From assembly GCA_017893485.1 (NCBI GenBank), contig CM030367.1:144263767-144327766 (forward strand): a DNA stretch of 64,000 bases, in the 5' to 3' direction. How positions within the stretch are numbered: position 1 is the stretch's first letter; each line of letters begins with the position of its first letter. The position numbers and the translations under genes were made by a program. The notes beneath the pieces are model-generated. The model made no database searches, was not told the DNA's origin, and saw nothing but the letters and a program-made list of their open reading frames with translations. The stretch comes from Hemerocallis citrina (lineage: Eukaryota > Streptophyta > Magnoliopsida > Asparagales > Asphodelaceae). Positions 1-12,423 of the stretch are shown one piece after another.

Positions 1-1303
1 CTCAACAAGGCATGTCCCAAGGATCCGTTCCCTCTCCCTAGCATTGATGCCCTGATCGATGCTACCTCGGGCCACGAGCTCTTATCCTTCATGGATGCCT
101 TCTCAGGCTATAACTAGATTCGGATGTTTCCTCCGGACATCGCCAAGACATCCTTTATCACAGACCAGGGACTATACTGTTACTGGGTCATGCCCTTCGG
201 GCTGAAGAATGCTGGCGCCACCTACTAGAGGCTCGTCAACCGAGTCTTTAAAGATCAAATCGGACGTAACATGGAGGTATTCATCAACGACATGCTCGTC
301 AAAAGTCAACAAGGACAGGACCACGTCGCCAACCTGAAAGAGACCTTTGGGGTCCTTCGAACCCACAACATGAGGCTCAACCCGGTGAAGTGTGCCTTCG
401 CATCTCCTCGGGGAAGTTCTTAGGGTTCATCGTTAGCCAGCGCGGCATCGAGGCGAATCCCGAAAAAATCTAGGCCATAATAGACATGGCTCCTCCCAGG
501 AACGTCAAAGAAGTCCAGAGGCTAACGGGGAGACTGGCGGCCATCGGCCGTTTCCTCTCCAAGTCTGGAGAGAAGTCCCTTCCGTTCTTCAAGGTGCTGC
601 GCGGCACCGGAGGGTTCGAGTGGGGTACTCAGCAGCAAAAGGCCTTCGCCCAGTTAAAGGAGTACCTCGCCAACCCTCCTCTCCTCAGCAAGTCTGAACC
701 AGGGGAGCCACTCTGGCTCTACCTTTCCGCTTCGGAGAACGTGCTCAGCGCCGTCCTTATTCGAGAAGAGGAAGGGGTCCAAAAGCCCCTGTACTATGTG
801 AGCAAGGTATTGCTCGATGCCGAGACCAGGTATTCCAGAATGGAGAAAGTAGCGTACGCCTTGGTCATGGCTGCGCGGAAGCTCCGTCCTTACTTTCAGG
901 CGCATTCGGTCCAGGTACTCACGGATCAACTCCTGAAGGCCGTGCTCTACAAACCCGAGAGCTCTGGTCGACTAGTCAAATGGTTGATCGAACTTAGCCA
1001 GTCGACATTGGCTATCAACCAAGAACGGCCATCAAAGGGCAGGCCCTCACCGAATTCATCACAGAATGCACCATCTCTGAGCAACCCGCGAGCAAGAAAA
1101 CTGACCAGACGTGGGAAGTTTACGTCGATGGCTCCTCTTGCGAAGCAGGAAGTGGCGTGGGCATTATCCTGCGGGGTCCCGATGGTTTCCTCCTTCAATA
1201 CTATCTCCGTCTCAACTTCCCGGCCTCTAACAACGAGGCTGAATACGAGGCCATGATCGTCGGGCTCAACCTGGCTCACTAGGCTGGCGCCAGACAGATC
1301 AGG
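1..1303 (+). pseudogene. Ty3/gypsy (Tat lineage) pol fragment: RT, RNase H, start of second RNase H
   Basis: This is the middle of a retrotransposon polyprotein that enters from the left edge. Bases 1-400 encode the reverse transcriptase palm: DAFSGYN near 95-114, VMPFGLKNAGATY near 188-225, and FIND at 280-291 where the family has YVDD, so the first catalytic aspartate is now Asn. In-frame TAG codons lie at 115 and 226. A frameshift near 400 moves the frame, which then continues through MAPPRNVKEVQRLTGRLAAI (486) and the first RNase H. Near 1010 the frame shifts again into a second RNase H-like domain with VYVDGSS and NNEAEYEA. A second (archaeal-type) RNase H before integrase is characteristic of Tat elements, which is the basis of the lineage call. 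The reading is cut at 1303 by an inserted LTR and resumes at 3014. The copy is non-functional. Confidence 0.9.
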
Positions 1304-3008
1304 TGATGTTGATATTTGCAAGTGTACAAAATCGCACAAGTAATATAGATAGATGAGTAGAGTGTCGAACCCACAGGGACTAGATATTTTACTGAGTACC
1401 GATATCGCTAGATGAATCACTATTTGGAAGATCAAATTTTATGAATAATAAAACAACTAAATTACTCTAATCTAATTTAATCTAACTAAATTGGTGAAGA
1501 GGGAGAGGGCTGTGAAACAGTAAAGCTCTTGTAATTTGTTTGATGGTAAAATTTGTTCTAGGGCTCTTGGTTCACCTCGTTTATCACACACACAAAGTAT
1601 TATTCCTTATAAATAAAAATATTATTTTTTCCAAATTGTCGATCAAAATCCTAAAGATATTAACCACTCTATCAACGTAGTCTAAAAATTATTCTCAACT
1701 AATTCTTCGCCTATCCATCAAATTATTAATTGAGAAATTGGATTTCTTAACGGTCACGTCCTCCAATATACGGTTTTAATTTTTATTAATCACAAATAAC
1801 CTATTCGGTCTCTTTATGATTTGAAAAATTATACAAATGTCTATCCACCATGTTGTACGCATAAATAATAAAAATTAACACACAATCAGGAAAAATAGAG
1901 TAATAAAAAGAAATTTAAAATTTGTGTTCTACAAAACTCGGCTACATCTTAGCCTCTAGAACAATATATTCAGCTCATGTTCGATTTGCAATTAATAAAA
2001 TGTTCGGGTTGCATCTAAAAATATTTAGAGAAGAAGTACAAAAAATTATAATAAAAAAAAATATCTATGCATCCCTATCTCACAAATACCGAACCCAGAT
2101 TGAAGTTGAAAACTGTGTCGCCAATCAGATCGTGCAGCGCGTCCTGTCGAAGTCAGCAGCGTCGGGTTCCGTGCGCCACGTCCACACGCAGAACGAGAAT
2201 GAAGAAGCCACGTCAGCGGGATCTGCTTGTTTACTGCCAGGTAAAAGACCAAGGGGAAGATGCCTGTCAAGTCGGTGGTCCCACGTGCCAGGGTCCAAGT
2301 CAGCAGCTGTCGGGTGCACTTCGAAAACCGCAACTGGAGAAGAAGCAATCCTACTGCCCGCACAGTGCTTCCTTGTCCCCCTTGGATGTCGTGCACAACA
2401 GAGAGAAAGGGAGAAGAAATACTCTCTCTCTCTCTGACTTTTCTTTATTTAATATATTTTTGTAGTTGTAGCCGTCACCTCTTGGTCATCTCTCTCTTCT
2501 TTGCTTCTTCTTATAGAGAACGGGAAGGAGAATTAGGGTTGCGCTTTTTGCATAAAAGTCCACATTCTTCCTTTATTTCATTCCTTTTATAACCCAGAAT
2601 TTTATTTACTTTCCTTTCTTTCTTTTCTTCCTTTTATTTCCACCACGTGCTGCTGCATACACAAAATAATATCTGAAGTGAGGATTTTTTTAAATAAAAT
2701 AAATTAAATTAGTTTAAAATTAATTTAACTAACTTTATATCATATTAGCATTAAAAAAATCCTTTTAAAATTATTTGTCGCAATTTTAACTCAACAAAAC
2801 AATAAAAATTTATAAATCAATTATTTTACTTTGTTTGTTGATTTTTTCCACAATTCTTTACTTTTTGCACAAAAATATTATTTCTTCAAAAATAATTAAT
2901 TAAATGAAACCATAGAGAAATAAGGTGAATTATAGACAATATCAGCGAAAACAAGTCATTTTAATAGGTAAATGAGTACAAATATTTGTATATAAATCCG
3001 ACACATCA
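1304..3008. mobile_element. Solo LTR or very short LTR element, 1705 bp, TSD TCAGG
   Basis: The insertion starts TGATGT and ends ACATCA, which are inverted to each other, and is flanked by the 5-bp direct repeat TCAGG (1299-1303 and 3009-3013). Removing it together with one duplication restores the pol frame across the junction (...Q-I-R-A-F-S-D...), so the ends are exact. There is no coding similarity, no tRNA primer site and no second LTR copy inside, which fits a solo LTR. The first 70 bases contain the stretch GATATTTGCAAGTGTACAAA and then GTCGAACCCACAGGGACTAG; I believe similar starts occur in other plant LTRs, but this needs a search. The right half (2430-3000) is AT-rich. Reading frames within it are not convincing. 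Confidence 0.85.
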
Positions 3009-3013
3009 TCAGG

Positions 3014-4000
3014 GCCTTTAGCGACTCTCAGCTGGTGGTCAACCAGATCACGGGAGAGTACGAGGCCCGTGACGATCGGATGATCAGGTATCTGGCCGTG
3101 GTCTAACACCTATTAACGTCCTTTGACGAATCCGCTGTATTAAGGATCCCCCGGGAGCTGAACGCCCAGGCCGATGCCTTGTCAAAGTTGGCTTCCTCAT
3201 CCTTCGAAGGCCTCGACCGCACGGTCCTAATTGAAGTCCTGTTGAAGCCAAGTACAGACTTCCTAGAGATTCGGTGCTTCGAAGACGGAGCCCCCCGTAA
3301 CGACTGGACCACTCTCATCAAAAAAATTCTAGTCAAAGGAAAGCTCCCCGAAGACCAGGCTGAAGCAAGGCGGATCAGGGTCCGATCTGAAAGATTCGCG
3401 GTTATCAATGCCACCCTCTTCAAAAGGTCCTATACAACAACGGATGACAGACCCTACCTCCGCTGCCTAATCCCAGACGAAGCCAAGTACGCCCTCAAGG
3501 AGCTGCACGAGGGGATCGACGGATGTCACATGGGAAGCTGTTCACTAGCGCGGAAGGCGTTAAATCACAGGTACTACTGGCCCACTATGCTGCAAGACGC
3601 CCTCGCCCTAGTGAAGAAGTGCAGCCCCTGCCAACGGTTCTCCCCCGTGAAGAGGGCTCCTCAGGCGAACCTCTGGTCAATGGCTAGTTCGACCCCCTTT
3701 GCAATGTGGGGGATGAATTTGGTGGGCCCATTTCCAAAAGCAATGGGCCAGCAAAAGTTCCTCATTGTGGCGATCGACTACTTCACTAAGTGGATCGAGG
3801 CCGAGCCATTAGCAACGATCACCGAGCGACAGATCCAACAGTTTTTCTGGAAACACATCGTCTGTCGGTTCGGGATTCCGCAGGTGCTCATCACAGACAA
3901 TGGAACTCAATTCGCGGGTAAGCATTTCTGCAAATTCTGCGAAGATCTCGATAGCCTCAGTATGCCACTTCCAGTCCAACGGTCAGGTCCTCCTCACATC
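3014..4000 (+). pseudogene. Tat-lineage pol fragment: end of second RNase H and integrase
   Basis: This continues the pol gene interrupted at 1303. Bases 3014-3190 finish the second RNase H (FSDSQLVVNQ, then EYEARDDRM and [14 protein letters not shown]). Integrase follows: the HHCC zinc finger (LHEG, CHMG, CSPCQRF) covers about 3505-3640 and the catalytic core starts near 3700. The first catalytic aspartate of MDLVGPFP is Asn here (MNLVGPFP). The second, in LITDNGTQF (about 3890), is present. The third motif survives only as HFQSNGQV in a shifted frame near 3968-3999, where the glutamate following GQV is missing. A stop lies at about 3103 (VV*HLL). Homology ends at about 4000. The integrase is therefore dead and truncated. 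Confidence 0.88.
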
Positions 4001-4984
4001 TCCATCTCGTCGATCTCTCTTGCATCCATCATCCATCTCACTCTGACTTCTCTTGTGGATCTTGAAACTTTAACGAGTTATAGTGTTGAATAGAACATGA
4101 TACACCCATGAGAATTCAATATAAATATTGGTACATGTGTTAGCAATGAGAGGCATCCACGTCTTTTTCAAATTCCAATTTAAAGATTTACGAGTACAAA
4201 TTGTCAGTCGGTTGGGCTTATGGGCTGGGACCATGACCTAAGACCATGTTTGGAGACCCATCCTAGGAGAATGGTTTATGCCCCAAGTAAAGAATCTTTC
4301 ATATCCTTGGCAAGATATTTTCCTAATATGTCCATGTTATGGTAAGAGATAAATGAGGAGAAAAAAACATATTCGGAATATTTTCTTGCTTGTTAATACT
4401 TCTTTTGTTCTCTCCCTAGAAATAGAGGGATGAGGTCTACGGTTACGAGACACAATATATAACATAGCTGATAACCACATATCAATCCCTCAAGATCCCT
4501 ATGTGAAGAAAGAAGTTCTCTCTCATTGCTCTCCTCCATACTTGCCTTTCCTCCCTATGACATTGGGAACAAAGACGTTGAACTTTAGTACGTATCATCG
4601 ACTGTAGGATCCATCATCGACCTCACGCGTTAGGTTCATTAAGGTGCTTCCAGACTATCAAGTAGATCACTGCTTTTTCTTCCGCAACCACAAAATCCCA
4701 ATATAAAGTTAACAGTGTAGTATTATGCTAGGGCATTATGTTATGTGATTTCTCTATATGTCATGTCTGTGATGTCGATATAGATTGCAGTAGATGCATA
4801 GTAATAGCCAACACAAACAGTACAACATATCGTATGAACCTATAGCGCGGAATTGTAGTTAAGATAACCTAAAATTTTAAAAAATAAACTGACAGCAATA
4901 AGCTTGTAACTGGGGTATTTTTAAACTAAGAACCTAGAATTTTAAAGACCAGCAAACCTTAGTATTAGTATTAAATAAAGGTAC
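4001..4984. other. Unclassified interval left of the CACTA element
   Basis: No coding sequence is recognised. The stretch about 4084-4709 has some LTR-like features (starts TGTTGAATAG, ends AGTTAACA, a pyrimidine-rich part near 4500-4560), but no target duplication was found. It may be a decayed LTR; this is weak. Confidence 0.3.
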
Positions 4985-4987
4985 ATA

Positions 4988-5170
4988 CACTACAACATTT
5001 TTAAGCAACCCCGTCGAAACTACCTTGGTGTTTCGGAAGTAGCATCGGGGTAGGCTAGGACCAAAAACTGGGGTGAAATAGTTGGCAATATTCATCAGAG
5101 TTTTTCAAAAAGACCGGGGTAGGGGTAGTTTATACTGGCCTTTTTTTAGTGAAAACGTCGAGGTAGGGTA
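4988..5170 (+). repeat. CACTA left terminal and subterminal repeats
   Basis: The terminal CACTACAACA is followed by several short direct and inverted copies of CGGGGTAGG-like and AAACGTCGAGGTAGGG-like motifs. In this superfamily such subterminal repeats are transposase binding sites. They match the motifs at the right end in inverted orientation. Confidence 0.8.
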
Positions 5171-5532
5171 TGTGATAAAATTGCCAAAAATTCGAACCCT
5201 AACATTTCACTCCTCAATTCTGAAATTTTCCATCTCTTTCCCTCTATCTCCTGCGCTCTCCAGTCACTTGCCATTGCCCCTCCTCCTCTTCGTTGTCGTG
5301 CCCGCCATCTCCTTGGCTGCTGTAGTTGTGCCAGCCGTCGCCATTCCTGCCTCTCTATCCCACTCACTTCCCCCTCCCCCCACCCTCCAAAACTCTCGAT
5401 CAATGCTCATCTTGCCGTCGCCATTGCTATCCCGCTCCCCCTCTCTCTCGGTCACTTCGCTCTTACTCGTGCCGTCGCCCCCCATGGTCCCTCGTCGTCC
5501 CCCCACTGTCGACGACTTTTGGCCGCGTGAGA
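5171..5532 (+). other. CACTA 5' leader-like region
   Basis: This pyrimidine-rich stretch (TCTCTTTCCCTCTATC and similar) lies between the CACTA end and the inserted LTR. A 151-codon frame at 5082-5537 is low-complexity Ser/Pro/Leu sequence and I do not regard it as a real protein. It probably was the transcribed leader of the lost transposase gene, which is an inference from position. Confidence 0.35.
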
Positions 5533-8255
5533 TGTAACAACCCGAATTTCAAATAAGTCTGAATTCGAAGTTCCACATGATCTTTACACTTCACTTCGTA
5601 CAATTTTACAGGGAATTTAAAATTTTTATTACAACAGAGTCTTTTACATCAACGCGCAGCGGAATAAATAAAATACAACAATGATAAATATACAATTGTA
5701 ACAACTTTAGCATTTAAGTAATCATCAGCAATAAATTCATCTTTATATCTTCTTGTAAATTCCAAGTCCTGCATATAAAACTGTAGGCACGTCAGTTGCT
5801 TACAACCGACGAAATATTATACACGGCTAACCTCACTATGCTGATAGTATAACGATTCTTAAATACTTTAATAAACACAAACTTGATCACAAACAAAGCT
5901 AAAAAAGAACTATTCTATTGATGTCATGGGTGCTATGCATTTAATCCTTAATACAGTTATTTATATTAAATGACACTAATGCACACTTGTTCGGATTCTA
6001 TGCATCCCATACTACATAGGTCCGAGGGCAAGCCCTTAATCATTTTTCATCTTGTAGGGTTGATTACCTCGCCATGAGTTAAACTACTACGGTAACTATG
6101 ACAAGTATCCTAGATATTTTATGAGTTACGAGCCAATACCCAGACAGCCTCGAGGGGAATCCCACATCATGACATGATGCATCATGCAGAGCCTATGGAC
6201 AATTTGCCTTCGTCATGGAACGATGGTACTACGTAGTCACCAAACACCCCACAAGCGTCGCCATGGTCCCGATAATTCAGGAAATATATTCACGCCATGA
6301 CATGACGCATCAAGCAGGAAACCTATGAATACTCTCACACCGTAGATCTGAGGCCCTCATACTTTTGTTTTTCTCCTACTTTCATCACATCTCCATTATA
6401 GTGTAGTCCTTAGATTTTTTTTGTTTGTTTTAGAAGAAAACCATCACAACGTAGAGCTAGCTTATCCTATCAGACTTAAACCAGTACAAAAGTGACAGTC
6501 AGCCCAACTGGCCACTTCTCAAGAGATGCTCAATCCACACTGGTTAGCTCTCAAATTCATTAATAAATACTGTCGGTTACTAGGGTATCGCCTAGTTTCT
6601 AGATTCCAACAATTATCTCTTTCTAGAGATTAACAATATTTCATATTCAATCTCAAAATAATATTTCAATTTTTTTTATTCAAAATCTCTTTCTCAAGAA
6701 AACATTTCTTTAAAATCTCATAACATGAAATGATTCAATTCAATCTCTTTTATCAATTTAATCACTCATAGCATTGTATGCAATTCAAATAATCTTAATC
6801 AAGTATTAATAATCATAAAATCTCATTAAGAAGACTCTAAGTGCATTCCAAACTTTCATTTCTCTTAAATTAGACAATAGTCACAATTTTTTCAATATAA
6901 AAATCACTTCTAATTCTTTTAATCGATAAACTCGGGCTCTTTAATGTAAAATCCCCTTTTAATTCTCACAAAATATATCCAAATATTGTAGAAATAATTT
7001 TTATAAAGTCTAAACAATTTTAGAGAATTAAATAAAATTTTTCTCAATTTTTATTTCACTTAAAAACTAAATATTAAAAAAAAAAGATAAAACAAAGTGG
7101 CCAAAGTCGGATTCGAACTCAGGTCAAACTCCTACCCTATGAACAGTAACCAACCTAAACCGCACCCGAAGACCAATTGGCCAGAGTGGCTAACTGTTCT
7201 ATTGGGGACTTATATTATACTTAAGTTTTGGTCTTTTGGTTTTGAGTAAAAATCAATTTTCAGAAAACAGAGTCTCCTGAGAGACTCAAACCCGAGACTA
7301 AAACTCTGCTACGCTACAGTAACGCTCCCAAAATGCACCCAAAGACCAGTAGGTCTTGAGTGACTAATCGATATGAAAAGAGTTAAATACTTTTTGTAAA
7401 TACTGCACTGTAATTGATTTTCCCTTAATAAACTCGATCTTTTAATCAATTCGTACTTATATAAAACTTAATATTTTTCTAGAATGTATTTCTATCCAAA
7501 TAATACAGTATAGTGCATATATTTAAATTCACAAAAAAAACTTCCGACAATATAACAAAACTTAATCTTGTATTAAGAACTCATATTATTAATTTATGAA
7601 TAGAAAATTGCCTTTCATCAAAACGTCTCCATAAAATTCTTTATACCTATAAAATAAATCCATGAGACTATTTCTCTACTATAATCGTATTATATAACAA
7701 TTTTCATACATGTTATAATATTTTGACTATAATAAGAAATATATTACCATGCATCAATTCTCATTCCAATAATTAACCAAATGATATTTTCTTTTACCTC
7801 TTCTATTTTAACAAGAGTCTAGCCATTTATTAAATCACAATATCAACTCAACACATCAAGACACAATTAAAATGAGACCATGCAATCTACTTTTACCATA
7901 CCAATCAAAATTCAGCAATTAAATTCTACATTAACTAGCATGCAATTTTACTCCTAAATTAGAAAGGATTTTAGAAATACCCACTTAAGGAAATGTGAAG
8001 TACTGAATAGAACTCCTAGAATGGAAAAGTCCTAGTTGCAAGAACTCCTTCAAAAGCTCCAAGAGAACTCTGCTTCGCCTCATCAAATCCCGTGCACAAG
8101 GAAAAATACCAACCCTATTTCGGCCAGGCAAAGACAAAGAGCATCGCCACTTCTCTTCACTCCGGCAAGCACACAAAAAAGTACCAACTTCATCTCCATA
8201 TACATATTCTACGTATGTATATATATGTATATACATGTATATACATATTTATATT

Positions 8256-8297
8256 CTAGATTTGCTCGTGGCCGCGTGCCTACGGCACGTCTTCAGA

Positions 8298-8300
<3 letters not shown>
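8256..8300 (-). mobile_element. Helitron 3'-end fragment (array unit 1)
   Basis: The sequence starts CTAGATTTGCTCGTGG and continues through CGTGCCTACGGCACG (an 8280s hairpin), the same as the 3' ends of the complete Helitrons in this window read on the minus strand. It breaks into an (AT)n tract at about 8301. Confidence 0.75.

Positions 8301-8354
<54 letters not shown>
8301..8354. repeat. (AT)n microsatellite
   Basis: About 54 bases of alternating TA lie between two Helitron 3' ends. Confidence 0.95.
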
Positions 8355-8357
<3 letters not shown>

Positions 8358-8926
8358 GATTTGCCCATAGGCACGTGCCTGCGGCACGTCTTCGGAACGA
8401 TACAAAACACGAAAAGCCCTGTAAATAGTAAAACAACAATTATGTTGCTCAAGTTTGAATAGTATGACAATAATTAGTTGTAAATAAATGTCCATGTTTC
8501 CGTTAGTATATATTGAAAAATAATTATAAATGGGGGTGTAAAATTTAACTTCTTAGAACTTTAAGTGTGGAAAATGATAAAATTTAACTCTTAAAGAGAT
8601 ATTTGCTATTTTCAATATAACATGTGCAATAAAAAAACATAAAAATTCTGAAAATTTATAAACCTGAAATCTTAAAATCTAAATTTCTAAGTAAATAAAG
8701 AAAGAATGAGAGAGAGAGATAAGGAGAGAGAGAAAGAGAGAAATATGAAAAAGTGAAGAGAGAAGAGAGAGATAGTAATAAAGTATTGAGTTTTTTAGTT
8801 TTGGGGGAAAAAATTTGGTTTTGGGGTTTGAAATTTTGGGAGTGAAAATGTGTTTTGTGAGGTTAGATCTGAGCATTTGATTTTGGGGGGATTGAAGGTG
8901 AGCCACTTGATAGCTTTCTTTGTGTT

Positions 8927-8993
<67 letters not shown>

Positions 8994-9000
8994 GCGAGCG

Positions 9001-9064
<64 letters not shown>

Positions 9065-9230
9065 ATTAAATAAATAAATGAGTTCTTTGGGGAAGGGAGA
9101 ATTTGAATTTGAGTTTTGGGGGGAACTTTGGGGGGGGAAAATGTGTTTTGAGAGTTTAGATATGGGCTTTTGATTTTGGGGGATTGAAGGTGAGCCACTT
9201 GATAGATTTCTTTGTGTTTTATTATATAGA
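8355..9230 (-). mobile_element. Non-autonomous Helitron (array unit 2), internally expanded
   Basis: Read on the minus strand, the unit has the 5' end TCTATATAATAAAACACAAA (9211-9230) and the 3' hairpin GTGCCGCAGGCAC with GGGCAAATCTA (8355-8395). The terminal CTAG is altered to CTAC next to the AT tract. Internally the block ending GATAGCTTTCTTTGTG occurs twice (about 8900-8930 and 9197-9220), separated by (AT)n-(GA)n at 8938-9061. This suggests duplication of the 5' part or two fused units. No protein is encoded. Confidence 0.75.
8938..9061. repeat. Compound (AT)n-(GA)n microsatellite
   Basis: About 55 bases of AT are followed by GCGAGCGA and about 58 bases of GA. The same AT-then-GA order recurs at 9405-9503 and 9658-9731, within Helitron units. 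Confidence 0.95.
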
Positions 9231-9390
9231 CTAGATTTGCCCGTGGGCACGTGCCTACGGCACGTCTTTAGAATGATACATCATATGAAAAGACCCGTAA
9301 ATAGTAAATCAGCAATTATGTAGCTCAAGTTTGAATAGTATAATAATAATTAATTGTAAATAAAAGTCCATGAAAAATGTTTCCATAAGA

Positions 9391-9503
<113 letters not shown>

Positions 9504-9657
9504 ATTAAATAAATAAAAGAGTTATTTTGGGGATTTGAATTTGAATTTTAGGGGGAACTTTTGGGAGGAAAATGTGTTTTGTGAGGTTAGATCTGAGCCT
9601 TTGATTTTGGAGGGATTGAAGGAGAGCCACTTGATAGCTTTCTTTGTGTTTTATTTT

Positions 9658-9687
9658 TTATATATATATCTATATATATATATATAT

Positions 9688-9731
<44 letters not shown>
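9658..9731. repeat. (AT)n-(GA)n compound microsatellite
   Basis: An interrupted AT tract is followed by about 40 bases of GA. Confidence 0.95.
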
Positions 9732-9735
<4 letters not shown>

Positions 9736-10020
9736 ATTAAATAAATAAAGGAGTTGTTTTGGGGGATTTGAATTTGCGTTTTGGGAAAAAAATTTGGGGG
9801 AAAAATGTGTTTTCTGAGGTCAAATCTGGGCCTTTGATTTTGGGGGGGATTGAAGGAGAGCCACTTGATAGCTTTCTTTGTGTTTTATTATATAGATATG
9901 AGTATATAAGTAATATAAAGGTGAGTAGGTGGAGAAGTGAAAAGGGGATTGCTGAAGGATGGTTTTCGACAGAGTAAGGAAAAGGAGGAGGGGGAGAATT
10001 GAAATGTGAAGGGGTTATAA

Positions 10021-10021
<1 letters not shown>

Positions 10022-10057
<36 letters not shown>

Positions 10058-10073
10058 TATATATATATATATT
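10022..10073. repeat. (AT)n microsatellite in LTR
   Basis: An AT tract with one interruption, followed at 10107-10120 by a run of 13-14 G. Confidence 0.9.
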
Positions 10074-10359
10074 TGAATGGTGAGTGATGGAGAAGCACAG
10101 TGGTGGGGGGGGGGGGGGAGTTTGCTGGTTTGGTTTGTTCGGAAGTTGATAGAGGAGAAGGAAGGAGATATAGGGAGAGTGAAGGAGTCAGGGGGGTATT
10201 AGTAGTATTTTATTTAGGTGGTTATAATAACTAATTGTCCACTAACACTCAGTAAGCCACTCACTAAATTCAAAAGCATTGTGTGCACATTGCACGTGTG
10301 CACGTGCACGTGCTTGTGTACACTATAAAATAAAATATTTTTATTTTAAAATTAAAACA

Positions 10360-10362
10360 TAA

Positions 10363-10400
<38 letters not shown>
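10360..10400. repeat. (AT)n microsatellite in LTR
   Basis: About 36 bases of alternating AT. Confidence 0.9.
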
Positions 10401-10403
<3 letters not shown>

Positions 10404-11041
10404 GTTTAATTAAAAATTATAAATTTTCATGCACAAATAAAATAAACACACACACACTTCGAAATTTTATTTTGAAAAGAATACGCTTAAATACGTACAC
10501 CGAAAGCACGTGCGTTGCTCGTAAAATATCAATATACAAAATTCAACTTTATCAACAGAAAAATATTTAAATATAATTGAAATACAACATAAGGAAATAT
10601 ATTCATTATTTTTTTTGTATTCCACGATGTAATTAATACATACATAGAAAAATACGTGCATCGCATGTATAAAGATATTTCAATCAAAATGAGAAAAAAA
10701 TGAATTTCAGTTTATAAAATGAGTTCGAATACATAAAATAAATAATTGAAATACATAGAAAATATTACACGTAGCGGTGAAAAATACGTAATCGATACGT
10801 ACATCAATAATACGTAGAAAGCACGTAAAATACAAAGATTAGAATTTTATATTTGAGTTCTCGAATAGGATAAAATCAATTTTAAGAAGACAGGAAATGA
10901 ATAAATAGTCAGAATCAAAAATACGTAGTGAAACACATTACGGATATTACCCGTAATGGTACAGAATACACGTGCGTAACACATGAGAGGTAAAATCGTC
11001 ATTTCCAATTTCGCGGGGCGGAACACATGAGGGGTAGAAAT

Positions 11042-11311
11042 AGAGCATATCCTGAAGGCTCAACAGCAGAAGGATATCTCAGAGGAGTGCTCAAATTTTT
11101 GGTCAAGGTATCTTTAGAGTGTAGAGACATACTTGACTAGACGAAGAAGAATTGCAAACACGTCTAACCTTGATGGGGCTAAATATCTCTTCAAGGCTGC
11201 TAACACTACTATTGGTAAAATTGATGCATTTGAATTAAATAACTTAACATGGGAACAAGCACATCGATGTGTGCTACATCGCCAAGCATCAGTTGAGCTA
11301 TGTCGAGGGTA
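11042..11311 (+). pseudogene. CACTA TNP2-type transposase remnant (DUF4218-like region)
   Basis: The translation reads RAYPEGSTAEGYL, then after a 2-nt deletion at about 11081 continues EECSNFWSRYL*SVETYLT and NNLTWEQAHRCVLHRQAS. The pattern PEGS-AEGY-EEC--F-SRYL-VET followed by a W-QAHRYVL motif is what I know from the region C-terminal to the catalytic domain of plant CACTA transposases. There is one in-frame stop. The N-terminal transposase domain is absent, because the flanking LTR lies directly upstream. It is non-functional. Confidence 0.78.
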
Positions 11312-11686
11312 AGTTGGATTTGGACTGGGTTTGAATATAATGAATACCACCTAGTACGATATGAACTTACATTTGTTATCCCTCATTGATTTCCCTATTT
11401 TCCTCATTAAAAGAAGGGTAAGACCGAGATGACTGCAACCACGTAAAAAAATAAGATGATGAATGAAAATTCCATAAGTGGTTTGAATCTCATGTAGGTT
11501 ACCTACGATAATCTAGCTAATGTTAACGATTTTACATATCAAATACATGTAGATCATTTGAAATTCATTTACCCATCCATCATGTCATTATAAAAAATCG
11601 ATATTCAACTATACAATTTTGTAAAACTTCAATGCATGAGCAAATGAATTTCAAATGACTTGATACATGTTTAGACTAATTTAGTC

Positions 11687-11769
11687 GTGTGGATCAATGT
11701 GAACGATTCGGATCGTCAATACGAAGGTCCGAAGGCCGAGTGCACACCATGGCTAGTGTACAACGGAAG

Positions 11770-11868
<99 letters not shown>

Positions 11869-12423
11869 GGCTTTAGATTTCATACTAAGGATCGTGATCG
11901 TAATTCGAACTTTCAAAACAGTGGAATGGTAGTGACTTCAAAGACTAAGAGTTCTGCTTCTAACAGCGACACGAGGCCCTGTAGATGGAGATGTCGACTA
12001 CTATGGGGTGCTCACGGGTATCATTGAGTTGAATTATTACGGTCTTTTTCGATTTGTCTTATTTCTTGGAGATAGGGTTGGGTTTGATAAGAATTTTGCT
12101 AATAACAAGGATAAATTAGGGTTCACAATTATAAACTTCTCAAATTTGATTTACACCGGTGCACACAACAGCTACAAACTATTTGTGTTCTCATCTTAAG
12201 TGCTCTAAGTGTTCTATGTTGAAAATTCAACCCTGCCAAAATTTTACGTGTCTTTTATTATGCAACCAAGAGATGTATTCCAATTGGGCGACGCTTCAGA
12301 TGTTCAATACGATGATGTCATGAACAGTTACATTGCTTCTGAGTTTCCTATGTTTGATGTAAAACATAACAGATGGTAGCATTTTCCCTACTTAGCTCCA
12401 CACGGATTGAGAAGAGGGTGATG
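11687..12423 (+). pseudogene. CACTA TNP2-type transposase remnant (DUF4216-like region)
   Basis: The stretch begins with VNDSDRQYEGPKAE and is interrupted by a CT/AT microsatellite (11776-11867). It continues NGFRFHTKDRDR...QNSGMVV, then after a frameshift near 11985 DYYGVLTGIIELNYYG, DKLGFTIINFS and VFYVE-like sequence (about 12215), and finally VFQLGDASDVQYDD. The order NG-RFHT, QNSG-V, YYGVLT-IIEL-Y, GFT-VNF matches the C-terminal domain of plant CACTA transposases. Several frameshifts and stops make it a pseudogene. Confidence 0.78.
11776..11867. repeat. (CT)n-(AT)n microsatellite inside transposase remnant
   Basis: About 42 bases of CT and 41 bases of AT split the transposase homology between VYNG-like and NGFRFHT-like residues. 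Confidence 0.95.

Noticed and set aside
17..21. Bacterial-style operons, ribosome binding sites, CRISPR arrays
   Set aside because: All coding similarity is to plant mobile elements. The regular repeats (110, 116, 119 bp) have no spacer-repeat structure.
1922..2437. 171-codon open frame inside the inserted LTR
   Set aside because: No recognisable domain; overlapping frames on both strands are equally long, as expected by chance in a GC-richer patch.
4084..4709. Possible solo LTR starting TGTTGAATAG and ending AGTTAACA
   Set aside because: The flanks TATAG and GTGTA do not form a target duplication and there is no second copy in the window.
5082..5537. 151-codon frame at the CACTA left side
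   Set aside because: Low-complexity Ser/Pro/Leu from a pyrimidine-rich leader; ends exactly where an LTR starts.
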